Shown here piece by piece: positions 1 to 8,457 of a DNA stretch of 24,620 bases. Under the pieces are notes generated by a model. It was not told the origin of the DNA. It was given only the letters and a program-made list of their open reading frames with translations, and searched no databases. The first letter of the stretch is position 1, and the number at the start of each line of letters is the position of its first letter. The stretch covers positions 3,733 to 28,352 of the forward strand of contig DYBQ01000026.1 in assembly GCA_019418545.1 (NCBI GenBank). Direction: 5' to 3'. Both the position numbers and the translations under genes were made by a program. This DNA is from Clostridiales bacterium (lineage in GTDB: Bacteria > Bacillota > Clostridia > Oscillospirales > Acutalibacteraceae).

Positions 1-3000
1 GCCGTTTGCTGTTCGGCTTCGCTGTCTATCTGCATCAGGTAGCCGGTGGCGTTCAATTCATCGTTAAAATAGCCGCCTGCGGCCTGGTAGGCCGCCGTCC
101 ACTGGATGCCTTCGGCCGGTACAAATTCATAGAAATGGCCGGTGCTGGAATCGTACTGTAAATTGCTCTCGTTCTCGTCGATGTACCAATAGAGGGTGGC
201 TTCATCATCGTATACGGTGTATTCTAGCGTGCGGATAAACGCCTGCCAGTCAGCAGCGGGAATCAAATCTTTGCTGCTGAACGTAATGGCGTCGGCTCCG
301 CTTGCTTTGCTGGCCGTAATACCGCCTGGCAGCGTGCCGTACTGAATCGCATCGCGTTTATCATGCTCGCCCGCAAACTGCACGGTCACTGTGCGCAGGC
401 CGTTCGGCGCAACGATTTCCAGCTGCGGGTAGGTATACAGTTTGCTACCGCTCGTGCCGTCTGCCACCTCTGCATCCCTGTGCTTAATGTGGATGCTGTA
501 ATCAATAGAGAGGCCGCCGGGCGCGCTGGACGCACGGATATTCTCGCGCAAATGCTGCGTAGCTGCCTGCACGGCAAAGAAATAGTGATTTTCCCCTTCG
601 TCCATTTCCAGGGGTACATTCTTCAGGTACAGGCGCGTGGTTACTTTCTTCTCGTCAGGGTTCCCTGTTTCCAGCGCCACCGGGGCGTCCACTTCCGCGC
701 CGCTGGCGTCCAGATACACAACGCGGGTTTCCATATCCGGCCAGATGGCGGCGGCCGCTTCCTGTGTCCACTCGGCGTACTGCCCTGCAAGGCCATTCTT
801 GTAACGCCAGCCAATCGCAGGCGGCTCGGCATTGCCCACATCATCCGGGCGGTAGGTTACGGTGCTTTCAAACATCACTTCATCTTCATACACCGTGGCC
901 GGGTGTGTGAGCTGCACGGTCACGTCCTCTGGCTTTGTAGCCTCTATCACGCCCGGCAGCACATTCAGGCGGCCTTCGCGTTCTTCCGCTACATTGTTGG
1001 CCAGAGAAGTGCCCAGCTCACCGGCGCGCACCGTTTCGTCCGCGCCCCAAAGCAGGCCGGATGGATAAGAAAACACAGCCTGGAACTCGTAATCGTCCAA
1101 ATCGAGTTCACAGCCCGGCAGCGTCAGCGTGGCCGTAATGTGGTGCGGCGCAAGCTCCGGGTTCGCTGTCCCGGCGTTAGCCTGGGAAGTGGCGGCTGTT
1201 TCAAACTCGAAAGAAGAAAAGTCGCCCAGCTCCAGCCAGTCAAAGCCCTTCACCCGGTATTGCCAGCGCACTTGAAGGCCCTGTTCCAGCGTCTTAAAGA
1301 AATCGGCCTCGGCCACGAATGTGGCGGCCTGGTCAACGTATACTGTCGTGTTTTTTGCCTGCTGTAAATAGATGGGCCGCGGCAGCACCGTAAGCAGGCC
1401 GCTTTTGGCCTTGGTGGCCACGTCATAGGTGTTTTTGGTGGTGCCGTTGCTACTTACCACGGCGCGGAAATTCGTTCCGTCCCAGCTGATGGGCACATTC
1501 CGCAACGTGAGGGTGGTTTCCGTCCAGCTTTCTTCACCGGCTTCATGGAATACCGGTTCGGATACCTCATAAGCAAGGCCGGAATCCTCAATAGGCAGCC
1601 ACACACGGCTTCCCTTAGTGCGGTACTCCCATTTGATATCTGTGACAAGCTGGTGATACCGCGCGCCGCCCTCCAGCATGATGGCGTCCTGTTCCTCATA
1701 GATGGTGGTGTTTAATACGGGCAGGGCCTCCAGCCCCAGCACATACAGCTGCGTGGTTTCGGCGCTGGCCCAAAAGCCTTCGGCAGTCTGTGCATGTTCT
1801 TCGCCGTTGCGCACCGGGATGGCGTAATCGTCCAGCGTGCCGGGCACGCACACGCGGCCAATTTCGCGGCTGATTACCACATTGCCGCTGCGGTCTTTTA
1901 CTTCTGCCTGCATCACGCCTGTGCAAGGCAAGTTGGAGAGCACATATTTGCCGTCACGGTTGGCCACACAGGAATATTCATTACCGTCCGTGCCGAACAC
2001 TGTAACGGTGTAGCCCTGTGTGCCGCCTGCGTCCTCCAGCCCAAGGCCGGAAAGATAGCCTACCACACGGGCCACGCCGGTGGTGCGGCCGCCGCCTGCA
2101 TCCACAATGGCGGGCGTGCCTTTTTCTTTTTCGGAGCCGAGGTTCCAGCCCTTTGTGCCGGTGTCAAACACCGGCGCGCCGTTTGCCCCCAGCGTGATGG
2201 TGTGACTGTCAGCGTCAAAATGCCCCGTAAAGCCCTGGATGGGCGTCCAATCGTCCGGCAGCACAATGTCGTTCGCAAGGATGTAACAATCCCCAATCGG
2301 GTGCGTAAACCAGTATTTATCCTGGTCGTTCAGCTTGGCCAATTCCTCGGCGCTGCTGATGCGGTGTACAAAGTGTACTTCCTGGTTGCCGTTCTGCTGG
2401 CTTTGGCACACCTGGCACTGCTGGCGCTGGCTCAGGTACATCACGGTGTTGGCCAAAATGCGGCATTCGTCAATTTTTGCCACATTAAAATTCGCCGTTT
2501 TATGGCCTATCTGGTTCATGCCAAAGCTGCCGTTTGTGGTAAGGTAAAAATTGTTGGTGCCCTGCAGCCCGGCACGGGTGGCCGTCATCAGGCGGCCGAA
2601 ACCTTTCTGCTCGATACTGTTTGAGGCATAATCTACCCAGATGGTGCCAAACGCCATCTGCATGTTGGTGTGCGTGGCGCTGGCGTCAATGGTTAGCCCC
2701 ACAGTAAACTCAGGGCCCTGAAAACTTGCATTATATGGATAGTTTGTCGGGCAGCGCGCGGCCACAGAAGTGAAGGGGTCACCCTCGGTGCGCGTCACCA
2801 CGCGCAAGGTGCTGCTGCCGGAATCATCGCCGTACAGCGGCGTTTTGTCGTGCCAGTTGCCGCAGCACAAAATCATGCTGGCGGCGTCATACGGGTTGGC
2901 CACATCGTACATCTCGTTCTGGCCCATCAGCCAGTTCATGTTCCAGCTGCCCGCCATGTCGGTGTTCAGCTGGTAATACGGCGTGGTGGTGTCGTTCGGG

Positions 3001-4949
3001 TCGGGTACATAGCCTTCTCCGGCCACGCCGCCGTAATGGTACATCATGTCATGCCCAATCATAAACCCGTAGCCCTTTGCAAGATAATCCTGCAAAGCCC
3101 ACGCGGCCGCGCCGGAAAGGTCGGGTATCTCCATCGTGGCGCTGCCCCAAATTACCAAATCGTAAACATAGTCGCCCTCGGCATTTGTGAGATACCATGT
3201 GGGATATTTATTAAAATCATCTGCAGGGGCACTATCGATAGTTAGGTGACAATTATCTGCTGCCCACCCATCGTTTAATGCAGTTCTTAAAAATGCTTGA
3301 TAGAAACTGCGGCCCGTATTGGGTACCCAAGCGTTAAATACTTTTACTGACTTCTTATATAAAACACGTTCGCCTGTCTGGTAGTCGATGCCGGTATAGG
3401 CCGGTATCTCAATGGCCGTGCCCTTGCCGCTGTTCCCGGCAATGCGCACATACACAGTTTTGCCGTACCAGGCGGAAAGCACTTCCATTTTGTTCCCATC
3501 CGTTAAAAAGGTGTCTTTATATTGCGTGCCATCCGGGCGCGTGCCGCCAGCAATTTTTGTCCAATAGGGGTTGTTTGCGGCGCTGGCGTCCTGTTCTTCA
3601 TAGGTGTTGGCTGTGATATATTCCATAGTGGTGTCCATGCCCACCAGCCACTGGTTGTCCTCCGACAGCTTCACGTCCGGCGCCGTTCCGTTTGCCCGGA
3701 AAAGAGAAAATAATCCGGCCATAAGGCCCTGCGTCTCTTCTTCGGGCTGGTCTTCCTCCGGCTGCGCGGGCACTTCGATATGCATGGTTTCTGTGATGAT
3801 GCTTTCTTCCGCAAGCCCTTCAGCAGTACTCTCACTGACAGGCTGTTCTGATTCATCAGGCGCGCTGGTTTCTTCTTTTTCCGGCACTGTGCTTTCCGGT
3901 GCGCTTTCCGGCACGCTGGAAGGCCCATTTTCAGCGCTTTCCGCTTCGGTGGGAACTTCTTCGCCAGCTTCACTCTCCTGAGGTTCTGCACCCTCTGCGG
4001 CGCTCTGCGCGGCCTGCTGCGCCTCGGCCAGATATTCTTCGTCCGTCACGGTGACGATGCAGCGGTAAGAAAGGAGTTCTTCGTTTTCCGTTACGGTGTG
4101 CACATAGCTGGCTTTTGTTTCACCGTCGATGTCCCGCCATGCAATTTCTCCTGCCTCCACATCGGTTTCTTCCGGGTTCAACACAAAGTTGGGCGTACCG
4201 TTCTCAATGCGTGGCGGCTCGGCGCTTGCGCTGCGCGTGCTGAAGGTAGACACCTGGCTGTCGCGCAGGGCATAGTACATTTCGATGCCGGGCCATGTCG
4301 CGCCCGGGTTCTGCGCCAGCAGTTCTTCCTCCGTCATGTCTTCCAGAGGGAAAAAGTAATCCGTGCTTTCGCCTTCGCCGTAATCATAGATGGCCTCCGG
4401 CTGTTCTTCCTGCCCGGGCGCGGTGTCCAGCACCTGCCACTGGTAGGCTACCTCCACGTCATCGCGGTTTAACTCAACCGAAAACTCCACTTCATCGCCC
4501 ACCTCGGCCTGCACGGCCCCGGTGGTGTCTGTCACTTCCAGCTTTTCAAAAGCCGGGGCTGGTGTGGCGGTGGGCGCTGGGGTTCCGCTCGGCTCCGGCA
4601 TCGCGCTGGGCGATGGGGTTTCCGCTGGCGTCGGCGTTGGCATCGGCGTGGCTGTGGCCTGCGGCGTTTCAGTAGGGGCCGGTGTTTCCCCAGTGCCTGG
4701 TGTTTCCGATGGCAGCGGTGTTTCAGACGGTGCCGCTGATGAGGCAGGCGTGCTCTCTGGCAGCGGCGTGCTTTCCGGCTCGGTTGGCGGCACAGAAGAC
4801 GATACGTCCGCTGCATCCGAGCTGCCCACTGGCACGGCTGTGGATGTGGGCTGTATGCTGCCGCCTTCGGCCAGTACACTGAAGCCCAGGCTGCACACAA
4901 GGGCAGCGGCCAACAATGCTGCCATGCAGCGTTCCATTATCTTTCGCAT
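1..4949 (-). CDS. Giant secreted surface protein, N-terminal part (runs off the left edge)
   Basis: The frame is open from ATG at 4949 to the window edge, giving at least 1,649 residues with no stop; frame was checked at 4949, 3300-3180, 3035 and the first 45 bases. AAGGAGAG precedes the ATG. Residues 1-27 form a signal peptide ending in VLA. Residues 31-135 are a Pro/Ser/Thr-rich stalk of ETP/STP/PTP units. An Ig-like segment follows (about 136-190), and about 310-415 is a Glu/Pro/Ser linker. A globular region (about 420-800) contains VIWGSATM and GHDMMYHYGG and resembles the amidotransferase-like folds of large clostridial surface proteins (weak). A WTPIQGFTGHFDADSHTITL motif (about 895-915) is followed by a carboxypeptidase-regulatory-like repeat (DGKYVLSNLP, about 1000) and Ig-like modules with WEYR/WQYR motifs. 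Any cell-wall sorting signal would be at the missing C-terminus. The sortase at 10578 makes wall anchoring plausible (inference). Confidence 0.88.
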   Translation of the reverse strand, partial: MRKIMERCMAALLAAALVCSLGFSVLAEGGSIQPTSTAVPVGSSDAADVSSSVPPTEPESTPLPESTPASSAAPSETPLPSETPGTGETPAPTETPQATATPMPTPTPAETPSPSAMPEPSGTPAPTATPAPAFEKLEVTDTTGAVQAEVGDEVEFSVELNRDDVEVAYQWQVLDTAPGQEEQPEAIYDYGEGESTDYFFPLEDMTEEELLAQNPGATWPGIEMYYALRDSQVSTFSTRSASAEPPRIENGTPNFVLNPEETDVEAGEIAWRDIDGETKASYVHTVTENEELLSYRCIVTVTDEEYLAEAQQAAQSAAEGAEPQESEAGEEVPTEAESAENGPSSVPESAPESTVPEKEETSAPDESEQPVSESTAEGLAEESIITETMHIEVPAQPEEDQPEEETQGLMAGLFSLFRANGTAPDVKLSEDNQWLVGMDTTMEYITANTYEEQDASAANNPYWTKIAGGTRPDGTQYKDTFLTDGNKMEVLSAWYGKTVYVRIAGNSGKGTAIEIPAYTGIDYQTGERVLYKKSVKVFNAWVPNTGRSFYQAFLRTALNDGWAADNCHLTIDSAPADDFNKYPTWYLTNAEGDYVYDLVIWGSATMEIPDLSGAAAWALQDYLAKGYGFMIGHDMMYHYGGVAGEGYVPDPNDTTTPYYQLNTDMAGSWNMNWLMGQNEMYDVANPYDAASMILCCGNWHDKTPLYGDDSGSSTLRVVTRTEGDPFTSVAARCPTNYPYNASFQGPEFTVGLTIDASATHTNMQMAFGTIWVDYASNSIEQKGFGRLMTATRAGLQGTNNFYLTTNGSFGMNQIGHKTANFNVAKIDECRILANTVMYLSQRQQCQVCQSQQNGNQEVHFVHRISSAEELAKLNDQDKYWFTHPIGDCYILANDIVLPDDWTPIQGFTGHFDADSHTITLGANGAPVFDTGTKGWNLGSEKEKGTPAIVDAGGGRTTGVARVVGYLSGLGLEDAGGTQGYTVTVFGTDGNEYSCVANRDGKYVLSNLPCTGVMQAEVKDRSGNVVISREIGRVCVPGTLDDYAIPVRNGEEHAQTAEGFWASAETTQLYVLGLEALPVLNTTIYEEQDAIMLEGGARYHQLVTDIKWEYRTKGSRVWLPIEDSGLAYEVSEPVFHEAGEESWTETTLTLRNVPISWDGTNFRAVVSSNGTTKNTYDVATKAKSGLLTVLPRPIYLQQAKNTTVYVDQAATFVAEADFFKTLEQGLQVRWQYRVKGFDWLELGDFSSFEFETAATSQANAGTANPELAPHHITATLTLPGCELDLDDYEFQAVFSYPSGLLWGADETVRAGELGTSLANNVAEEREGRLNVLPGVIEATKPEDVTVQLTHPATVYEDEVMFESTVTYRPDDVGNAEPPAIGWRYKNGLAGQYAEWTQEAAAAIWPDMETRVVYLDASGAEVDAPVALETGNPDEKKVTTRLYLKNVPLEMDEGENHYFFAVQAATQHLRENIRASSAPGGLSIDYSIHIKHRDAEVADGTSGSKLYTYPQLEIVAPNGLRTVTVQFAGEHDKRDAIQYGTLPGGITASKASGADAITFSSKDLIPAADWQAFIRTLEYTVYDDEATLYWYIDENESNLQYDSSTGHFYEFVPAEGIQWTAAYQAAGGYFNDELNATGYLMQIDSEAEQQT

Positions 4950-4985
4950 ATGGCTCTCTCCTTATCGTGATTTTGTTTGACAAAG

Positions 4986-5170
4986 GGGGTGCGACACAGT
5001 GTCGCACCCCTCTGCCGCTGTATATGAAAAGCCCCATGCGGGGGAGCGCATGGGGCTTATGGCGTATGGGCCGGACAAAGAAAAAACCGCCTTACACAGC
5101 GTGTGTAAAGCGGCTTTCTGCCTGTACTTTTCTTTTGTCCGGCAGGGGGTGCGACACAGTGTCGTACCCC
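4986..5170. repeat. Intact composite repeat block (palindrome, two hairpins, palindrome)
   Basis: This 185-bp block fills the gap between the giant surface gene and the lipoprotein gene. In plus order it holds a 25-bp palindrome (4986-5010), a perfect 12-bp stem hairpin (5029-5040 with 5047-5058), inverted copies of a GACAAAGAAAA / TTTTCTTTTGTC tract around a second hairpin (5086-5097 with 5103-5115), and a second palindrome (5146-5170). Its first 110 bp match 6305-6414 at 108 positions. It looks like a MITE-like or cassette-boundary unit that also acts as a terminator. Whether it is mobile is inference. Confidence 0.75.
5029..5115 (-). terminator. Tandem rho-independent terminators after the lipoprotein gene
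   Basis: Read on the minus strand, the first stem (5115-5103 with 5097-5086, GCCGCTTTACAC type) is followed by TTTTTTC. The second (5058-5047 with 5040-5029, GCCCCATGCG type, 12 perfect pairs) is followed by TTTT. Both lie 70-150 nt after the stop of the lipoprotein gene. The first hairpin also has an A-rich upstream side and so may work in both directions. Confidence 0.75.
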
Positions 5171-5183
5171 TCTAAAAATGGGT

Positions 5184-6224
5184 TCAATCGAATCCGCCGA
5201 GTTCGTGTTGCGGCGCATCGGGGTCGATGTAGACATCGGGGCTGGTCACATCGGGAGCAGGTCTGCTATAGCCTCCATCACTTGAAGATACACCGCCGCC
5301 AGAGGGGGCTGTGGCCCCGCCGCCCGCTGTGCCAGCGCCGCCGGTGGCCGATGCGCCGCCGGTGGCCGTGCCTGCCTGCGCTTTGGGCGGGGTATACACC
5401 TTTGCCACCACGGCATAGGTGGCTGTATGCCCTTCGGCACTCGTCACGGTGATGGTGGCGCTGCCCGTGCCCACGGCCTGCACCCAGCCTTCCGCCGTCA
5501 CAGTGGCCACTTTGGTGTTGCTGCTTTCGTAGGTGTAGGTGCTGGCGTCTGCTTCTTCAGGCAGGGTGCGCGGTTTTAGCTGCACCCCGTTGCCCACATA
5601 CAGCACGCCGCCCTCGCTGCCCAGCGTGATGCCGGTGGCGGCCACCTTTACGGTCACTTTAGTCTCTGCTGTTTTGCCGCCGCTGGCCGTGGTAATGATG
5701 CATTCGCCCGGCGCGGCTGCCGTCACGTTGCCGTCCGCGTCCACGGTGGCAATGCCCTCATCACTGCTTTTATACCCCAGAATGGATGTAGCATCCTCCG
5801 GCAGCGCCTTTGCGCCCAGCAAGGCGCTGTCCTCGCCGCCTACATACAGCACCAGTTCTTCCAGCGCTTCTACACGCTCGGTAGGCACCGTTACCGTAAC
5901 AACGCAGCTTGCGGTGCTGCCACCCTTCAATGCGGCCGTCACCGTGGCCTCACCGCCCTGGGCGGCAGTGACAAGCCCGGTTTCATCCACCGTCACGGCA
6001 TCGCCCTCCACGGTGTAGGTGATTTCCGCCTTGTTTGCGGCGTCGGTCTTTTCCTCATCCGATGCTTCGGCGTTATCGTATGTGTATTCCAGTTCCAGCT
6101 GTGCAGTTTCGCCCTTCTCAAGCTCCAGGCTGGCAGGCAGGCCAATACCTGTCACCTTGGTACATCCTGCCAAAAGCAGGCACAGGCACAGGGCCGGAAA
6201 AAAGAGAAATAATTTTTTCTTCAT
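5184..6224 (-). CDS. Lipoprotein with tandem bacterial Ig-like (Big2) repeats
   Basis: 346 residues. The lipobox LLAGC puts the lipidated Cys at residue 21, so the mature protein should be anchored on the outer face of the membrane. About three Big2-type repeats follow (roughly 24-115, 116-195 and 196-277), each with the typical ATVTAxGxVTA pattern (for example IATVDADGNVTAAAPGECII and VATVTAEGWVQAVGTGSATI). The last ~70 residues are a low-complexity Gly/Ala/Thr/Ser/Pro tail ending in Asp-rich sequence. The start is supported by AGGAGGA 7 nt before ATG. It sits directly upstream of the giant surface protein on the same strand but is separated by terminators, so it is probably its own unit. 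Big2 repeats are usually structural or adhesive; no enzymatic motif is visible. Confidence 0.9.
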   Translation of the reverse strand: MKKKLFLFFPALCLCLLLAGCTKVTGIGLPASLELEKGETAQLELEYTYDNAEASDEEKTDAANKAEITYTVEGDAVTVDETGLVTAAQGGEATVTAALKGGSTASCVVTVTVPTERVEALEELVLYVGGEDSALLGAKALPEDATSILGYKSSDEGIATVDADGNVTAAAPGECIITTASGGKTAETKVTVKVAATGITLGSEGGVLYVGNGVQLKPRTLPEEADASTYTYESSNTKVATVTAEGWVQAVGTGSATITVTSAEGHTATYAVVAKVYTPPKAQAGTATGGASATGGAGTAGGGATAPSGGGVSSSDGGYSRPAPDVTSPDVYIDPDAPQHELGGFD

Positions 6225-6248
6225 GCGGGATTCCTCCTCTTTGGTATC

Positions 6249-6276
6249 AATTTACCATGTTTTGTTTGTGTTGCAA
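6249..6276 (-). promoter_or_regulatory. Possible promoter of the lipoprotein gene
   Basis: On the minus strand, TTGCAA (6276-6271) and TAAATT (6254-6249) are separated by 16 bp. They lie 25 bp before the start codon and after the upstream palindrome. The match to the sigma-A consensus is moderate. Confidence 0.35.
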
Positions 6277-6304
6277 AGGGCCTTTCTTAGATGTAAATGG
6301 CAGG

Positions 6305-6434
6305 GGGGTACGACACAGTGTCGCACCCCTCTGCCGCTGTATATGAAAAGCCCCATGCGGGGGAGCGCATGGGGCTTATGGCGTATGGGCCAGACAAAGA
6401 AAAAACCGCCTTACGTTAAAACTCGTAAAGCAGT
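6305..6434. repeat. Left half of a composite repeat block (palindrome plus two hairpins)
   Basis: Palindrome at 6305-6329, then a 12-bp stem hairpin at 6348-6377 and a weaker hairpin around 6405-6434. Positions 6305-6414 are near-identical to 4986-5095 (108 of 110), after which the two copies diverge abruptly. On the minus strand both hairpins are followed by T-runs and would terminate the coiled-coil gene that stops at 6459. Confidence 0.75.
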
Positions 6435-6458
6435 TTCGGCCTAAAATATTGGATTGTC

Positions 6459-7025
6459 TTATAGCTCTATACTGTCATATTCATGCCCTTGCTTTGCCTG
6501 GCGTTGCTGCCTCAAAAGCATGTTGTTTCGATGCTCCAGTTCTTCGCACCTTTTATGTGCCTGCTCCAAGTCAGCCTGTGTACAGGCAATACGATGGTCT
6601 TTTTCCTGCACAGCTTGCTTCAAGCTCTGGTTCTCGGCAGAAAGTCGGAGAAGTTCAGCCTGTACAGCATGATATCCGTCTATGCCATGCTGGATAAAAT
6701 CACTCATTTTTTGCTGTTCTCTACTTAGGCTGTGGTATAACGAATCCTGCTGATTCGCTCTTTGAACAAGGTCTGTCATATGGCTGTCGATTCTTACTAT
6801 CTTGTCAGCATAAGGCCGGATATCCCGGCTGATTTGCTGGTGTTCCTGAGAAAGCTTTTCAGACATTTTTTCATGCTGCCCTGAAAGTTCTTTTTGCCTG
6901 CTTTCCTGAGTGTGTTCCATACGCTCTATTGTATCTAAGCCCTTTCTTATTTTGTAAGAATAGGCTATGTAAGAACAAATGAGCGTGAACATTCCTGTTA
7001 TGATTGCAGCAATAATTGTATTCAT
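6459..7025 (-). CDS. Membrane-anchored coiled-coil protein of unknown function
   Basis: 188 residues from ATG at 7025. Residues 2-24 (NTIIAAIITGMFTLICSYIA...) form one transmembrane helix followed by positive residues (KIRKG), so the rest probably faces the cytoplasm. The remainder is Gln/Glu/Lys/His-rich with long heptad-like stretches, especially 120-175 (ELLRLSAENQSLKQAVQEKD). A longer GTG start at 7055 (198 residues) has a good AAAGGAG, but that site would overlap the transcription start predicted from the promoter at 7071-7099. ATG 7025 has GTGAGG 8 nt upstream and fits better. It stands alone between two half repeat blocks. RmuC-like or phage-type coiled-coil proteins look similar, but no family motif is visible. 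Confidence 0.75.
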   Translation of the reverse strand: MNTIIAAIITGMFTLICSYIAYSYKIRKGLDTIERMEHTQESRQKELSGQHEKMSEKLSQEHQQISRDIRPYADKIVRIDSHMTDLVQRANQQDSLYHSLSREQQKMSDFIQHGIDGYHAVQAELLRLSAENQSLKQAVQEKDHRIACTQADLEQAHKRCEELEHRNNMLLRQQRQAKQGHEYDSIEL

Positions 7026-7070
7026 CCACCATACCTCACTAAAGATAAAATTCACACGAAGGCTCCTTTC

Positions 7071-7099
7071 ATTCTAAGTTGGATATAAAACACTGTCAA
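7071..7099 (-). promoter_or_regulatory. Strong sigma-A promoter for the membrane coiled-coil gene
   Basis: TTGACA (minus strand, 7099-7094), a 17-bp spacer, then TAGAAT (7076-7071). The predicted start of transcription is near 7064, which cuts into the ribosome site of the GTG 7055 start and favours ATG 7025. Confidence 0.75.
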
Positions 7100-7107
7100 T
7101 ATAGCGA

Positions 7108-7140
7108 AAGCCGCCCTACACATTGCGTGTAAAGCGGCTT
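7108..7140 (-). terminator. Terminator after the type II toxin gene
   Basis: Stem of about 14 pairs (7108-7121 with 7127-7140, one mismatch) of the GCCGC..TTACAC type, 100 nt after the toxin stop. A palindromic repeat (7169-7193) lies between the stop and this hairpin. The minus-side tail is CTTTCGC, so the U-run is short. Confidence 0.55.
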
Positions 7141-7168
7141 TTTGCCTCTGTTTTCTTTTGTCTGGCAG

Positions 7169-7193
7169 GGGGTGCGACACTGTGTCGTACCCC
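7169..7193. repeat. 25-bp palindromic repeat, copy 4
   Basis: Core GTGCGACACTGTGTCGTAC flanked by G4/C4. It lies 46 bp after the toxin stop, preceded on the plus strand by the TTTTCTTTTGTCTGGCA tract also seen in the intact block at 4986-5170. Confidence 0.85.
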
Positions 7194-7239
7194 CTGTTTC
7201 CCGTTTATACAAGGTGGCTTTTGGACAGATGATTTTTGT

Positions 7240-7551
7240 TTACTTCAGTAATCGGTTGTAATCCTGTTTTGCATACACTACACGAGCAATTGTCACCAGC
7301 TTTTTTTCTTCATCTATCCAGTAAAACATCAAAAAATTCCGAACCAAAATTTTTCTATACTCGCGTTTCAATGGCCGGATTGGCTGGTAAGCTGGGGTTG
7401 CATACGGAAATTCCAGGATGCCTTCTGCTGCATTCACCAGTTCTACCGCCAAACGACTTGCCGCATCCGGGTTTTGCAGTTCCCGGCCGATATACCGCAC
7501 AATCTCAAGCATGTCTTTTCGGGCAACCGGCAAATACTCTAACTTATACAA
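7240..7551 (-). CDS. RelE/ParE-family type II toxin
   Basis: 103 residues from a TTG start at 7551; a longer TTG start at 7566 adds five residues. The preferred start follows GGAGGGG at 6 nt and gives the N-terminus YKLEYLPVARKDMLEIVRYI, typical of ParE. Other family marks are REYRKILVRNFLMFYWIDEE and the closing VTIARVVYAKQDYNRLL, which matches the usual IxRVxxxxxD end of RelE/ParE proteins. These toxins inhibit gyrase (ParE) or cut ribosome-bound mRNA (RelE); sequence alone does not decide, though the pattern favours ParE. It overlaps the upstream antitoxin gene by 8 nt, implying coupled translation. Confidence 0.9.
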   Translation of the reverse strand: MYKLEYLPVARKDMLEIVRYIGRELQNPDAASRLAVELVNAAEGILEFPYATPAYQPIRPLKREYRKILVRNFLMFYWIDEEKKLVTIARVVYAKQDYNRLLK

Positions 7552-7822
7552 CCTGTTCCCCTCCAATGGCTGCTTTCATTGCGTTCAGCACATCTTTAGA
7601 GGAATAGCGTTGTTCTGTCAGTTCCGCCTCCCGTTCGGCCTCTTGCAGTTTGAAATACACCTCGCTCTCAAACTGTAAATTTTCAAACGCCTCCATGCTT
7701 AGAACGACCATATCGCCGTATCCATTTTTCGTCAAGAAAACAGGTTGAGCGGTTTCATGCACTGTCTTTGAAATCTCTGCAAAATTGTTTCTCAAATCAG
7801 AAACAGGCCGAATCATGTTCAT
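7544..7822 (-). CDS. Phd/YefM-family antitoxin
   Basis: 92 residues. The N-terminal DNA-binding half shows the Phd/YefM pattern: IRPVSDLRNNFAEISKTVHE, then PVFLTKNGYGDMVVLSMEAFENLQ. The C-terminal half (48-92) is charged and helical and should wrap the toxin. AAGGAGGGTG lies 5-9 nt before ATG 7822. Immediately upstream is a perfect 30-bp palindrome overlapping the promoter, as expected of a self-repressing antitoxin. The pair probably stabilises the island by post-segregational killing. Confidence 0.93.
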   Translation of the reverse strand: MNMIRPVSDLRNNFAEISKTVHETAQPVFLTKNGYGDMVVLSMEAFENLQFESEVYFKLQEAEREAELTEQRYSSKDVLNAMKAAIGGEQVV

Positions 7823-7840
7823 ACCATCACCCTCCTTGTC

Positions 7841-7872
7841 GATATTTTAGCATAATTATGCTAAAATATCAA
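7841..7872 (-). promoter_or_regulatory. Autoregulated promoter and palindromic operator of the Phd/ParE operon
   Basis: 7841-7870 is a perfect 30-bp palindrome with half-site GATATTTTAGCATAA. On the minus strand TTGATA (7872-7867) and TAAAAT (7849-7844) are exactly 17 bp apart, so -35, spacer and -10 lie almost wholly inside the palindrome. Antitoxin binding there should block polymerase. Confidence 0.85.
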
Positions 7873-7962
7873 ATGCGATTTTACAATTTCTTTTTTGTGG
7901 ACATTTATGGGAAAATCAATACTTATGCAGCTTTCCGAAGGCATTTTGAGGGGTATGCAATA

Positions 7963-7983
7963 GGTACGACACTGTGTCGTACC
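7963..7983. repeat. Palindromic repeat, copy 5, with a degenerate left-half block
   Basis: Perfect 21-bp palindrome around GTACGACACTGTGTCGTAC. The following bases to about 8055 look like a decayed version of the left-half block (a small hairpin at 8007-8020, then GCTTATGACGTATGGGCAGATAAAA). The palindrome lies 74 bp after the stop of the DUF3846-like gene. Confidence 0.75.
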
Positions 7984-8057
7984 CCCCCACCAAATATATG
8001 GCGGGAACTCCATGTGGAGTGAACTTGTAGAGCTTATGACGTATGGGCAGATAAAAC

Positions 8058-8447
8058 CTATATCTCTAAAACCTGGCCGGGTGCACCCTTCACGGGCAGC
8101 TTCATAACATATAGGTTTGTGCCGCTTTTTGTCAACACTTCGGGATGCAAAAATATCTTTGTATACTTTTCAGCATTCTGCTCTGAAATAGAGATAAGGT
8201 TATCCCCATCCGCTTCACACAAAAAGAAGTTCCCGCAAATGGCCGCAAGAGCCTGCCCATCTTTTTGGATTACTCGGTTGAAAGGCATTCCTTGTATCAT
8301 ACCCTCTTCATTACAGACGAGGACGACATCAGGGAAGTAGTAAGCGCATTCTATAAATCCACCTACCAGCTTTTGCATAGATTTTAAAGAGCCATCGATT
8401 TCCACTTTGCGCGGGCACTTGCCCACCTCAATATACAACGCCTCCAT
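8058..8447 (-). CDS. DUF3846-like protein
   Basis: 129 residues from ATG 8447, with GAGG 8 nt upstream. A GTG at 8456 would add three residues. The pattern EIDGSLKSMQKLVGGFIECAYYF, then VLVCNEEGMIQGMPFNRVI and AICGNFFL, fits the DUF3846 family common on Firmicute plasmids and conjugative elements (family assignment from memory). The family function is unknown. It follows the membrane protein gene by about 10 nt and is probably co-translated with it. Confidence 0.75.
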   Translation of the reverse strand: MEALYIEVGKCPRKVEIDGSLKSMQKLVGGFIECAYYFPDVVLVCNEEGMIQGMPFNRVIQKDGQALAAICGNFFLCEADGDNLISISEQNAEKYTKIFLHPEVLTKSGTNLYVMKLPVKGAPGQVLEI

Positions 8448-8457
8448 GTACGGCACC

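Noticed and set aside
363..2624. Long plus-strand open frames (363-1367 and 1794-2624)
   Set aside because: They lie opposite the continuous minus-strand surface-protein frame. Their peptides are rich in His, Arg and Cys with no domain and are antisense shadows.
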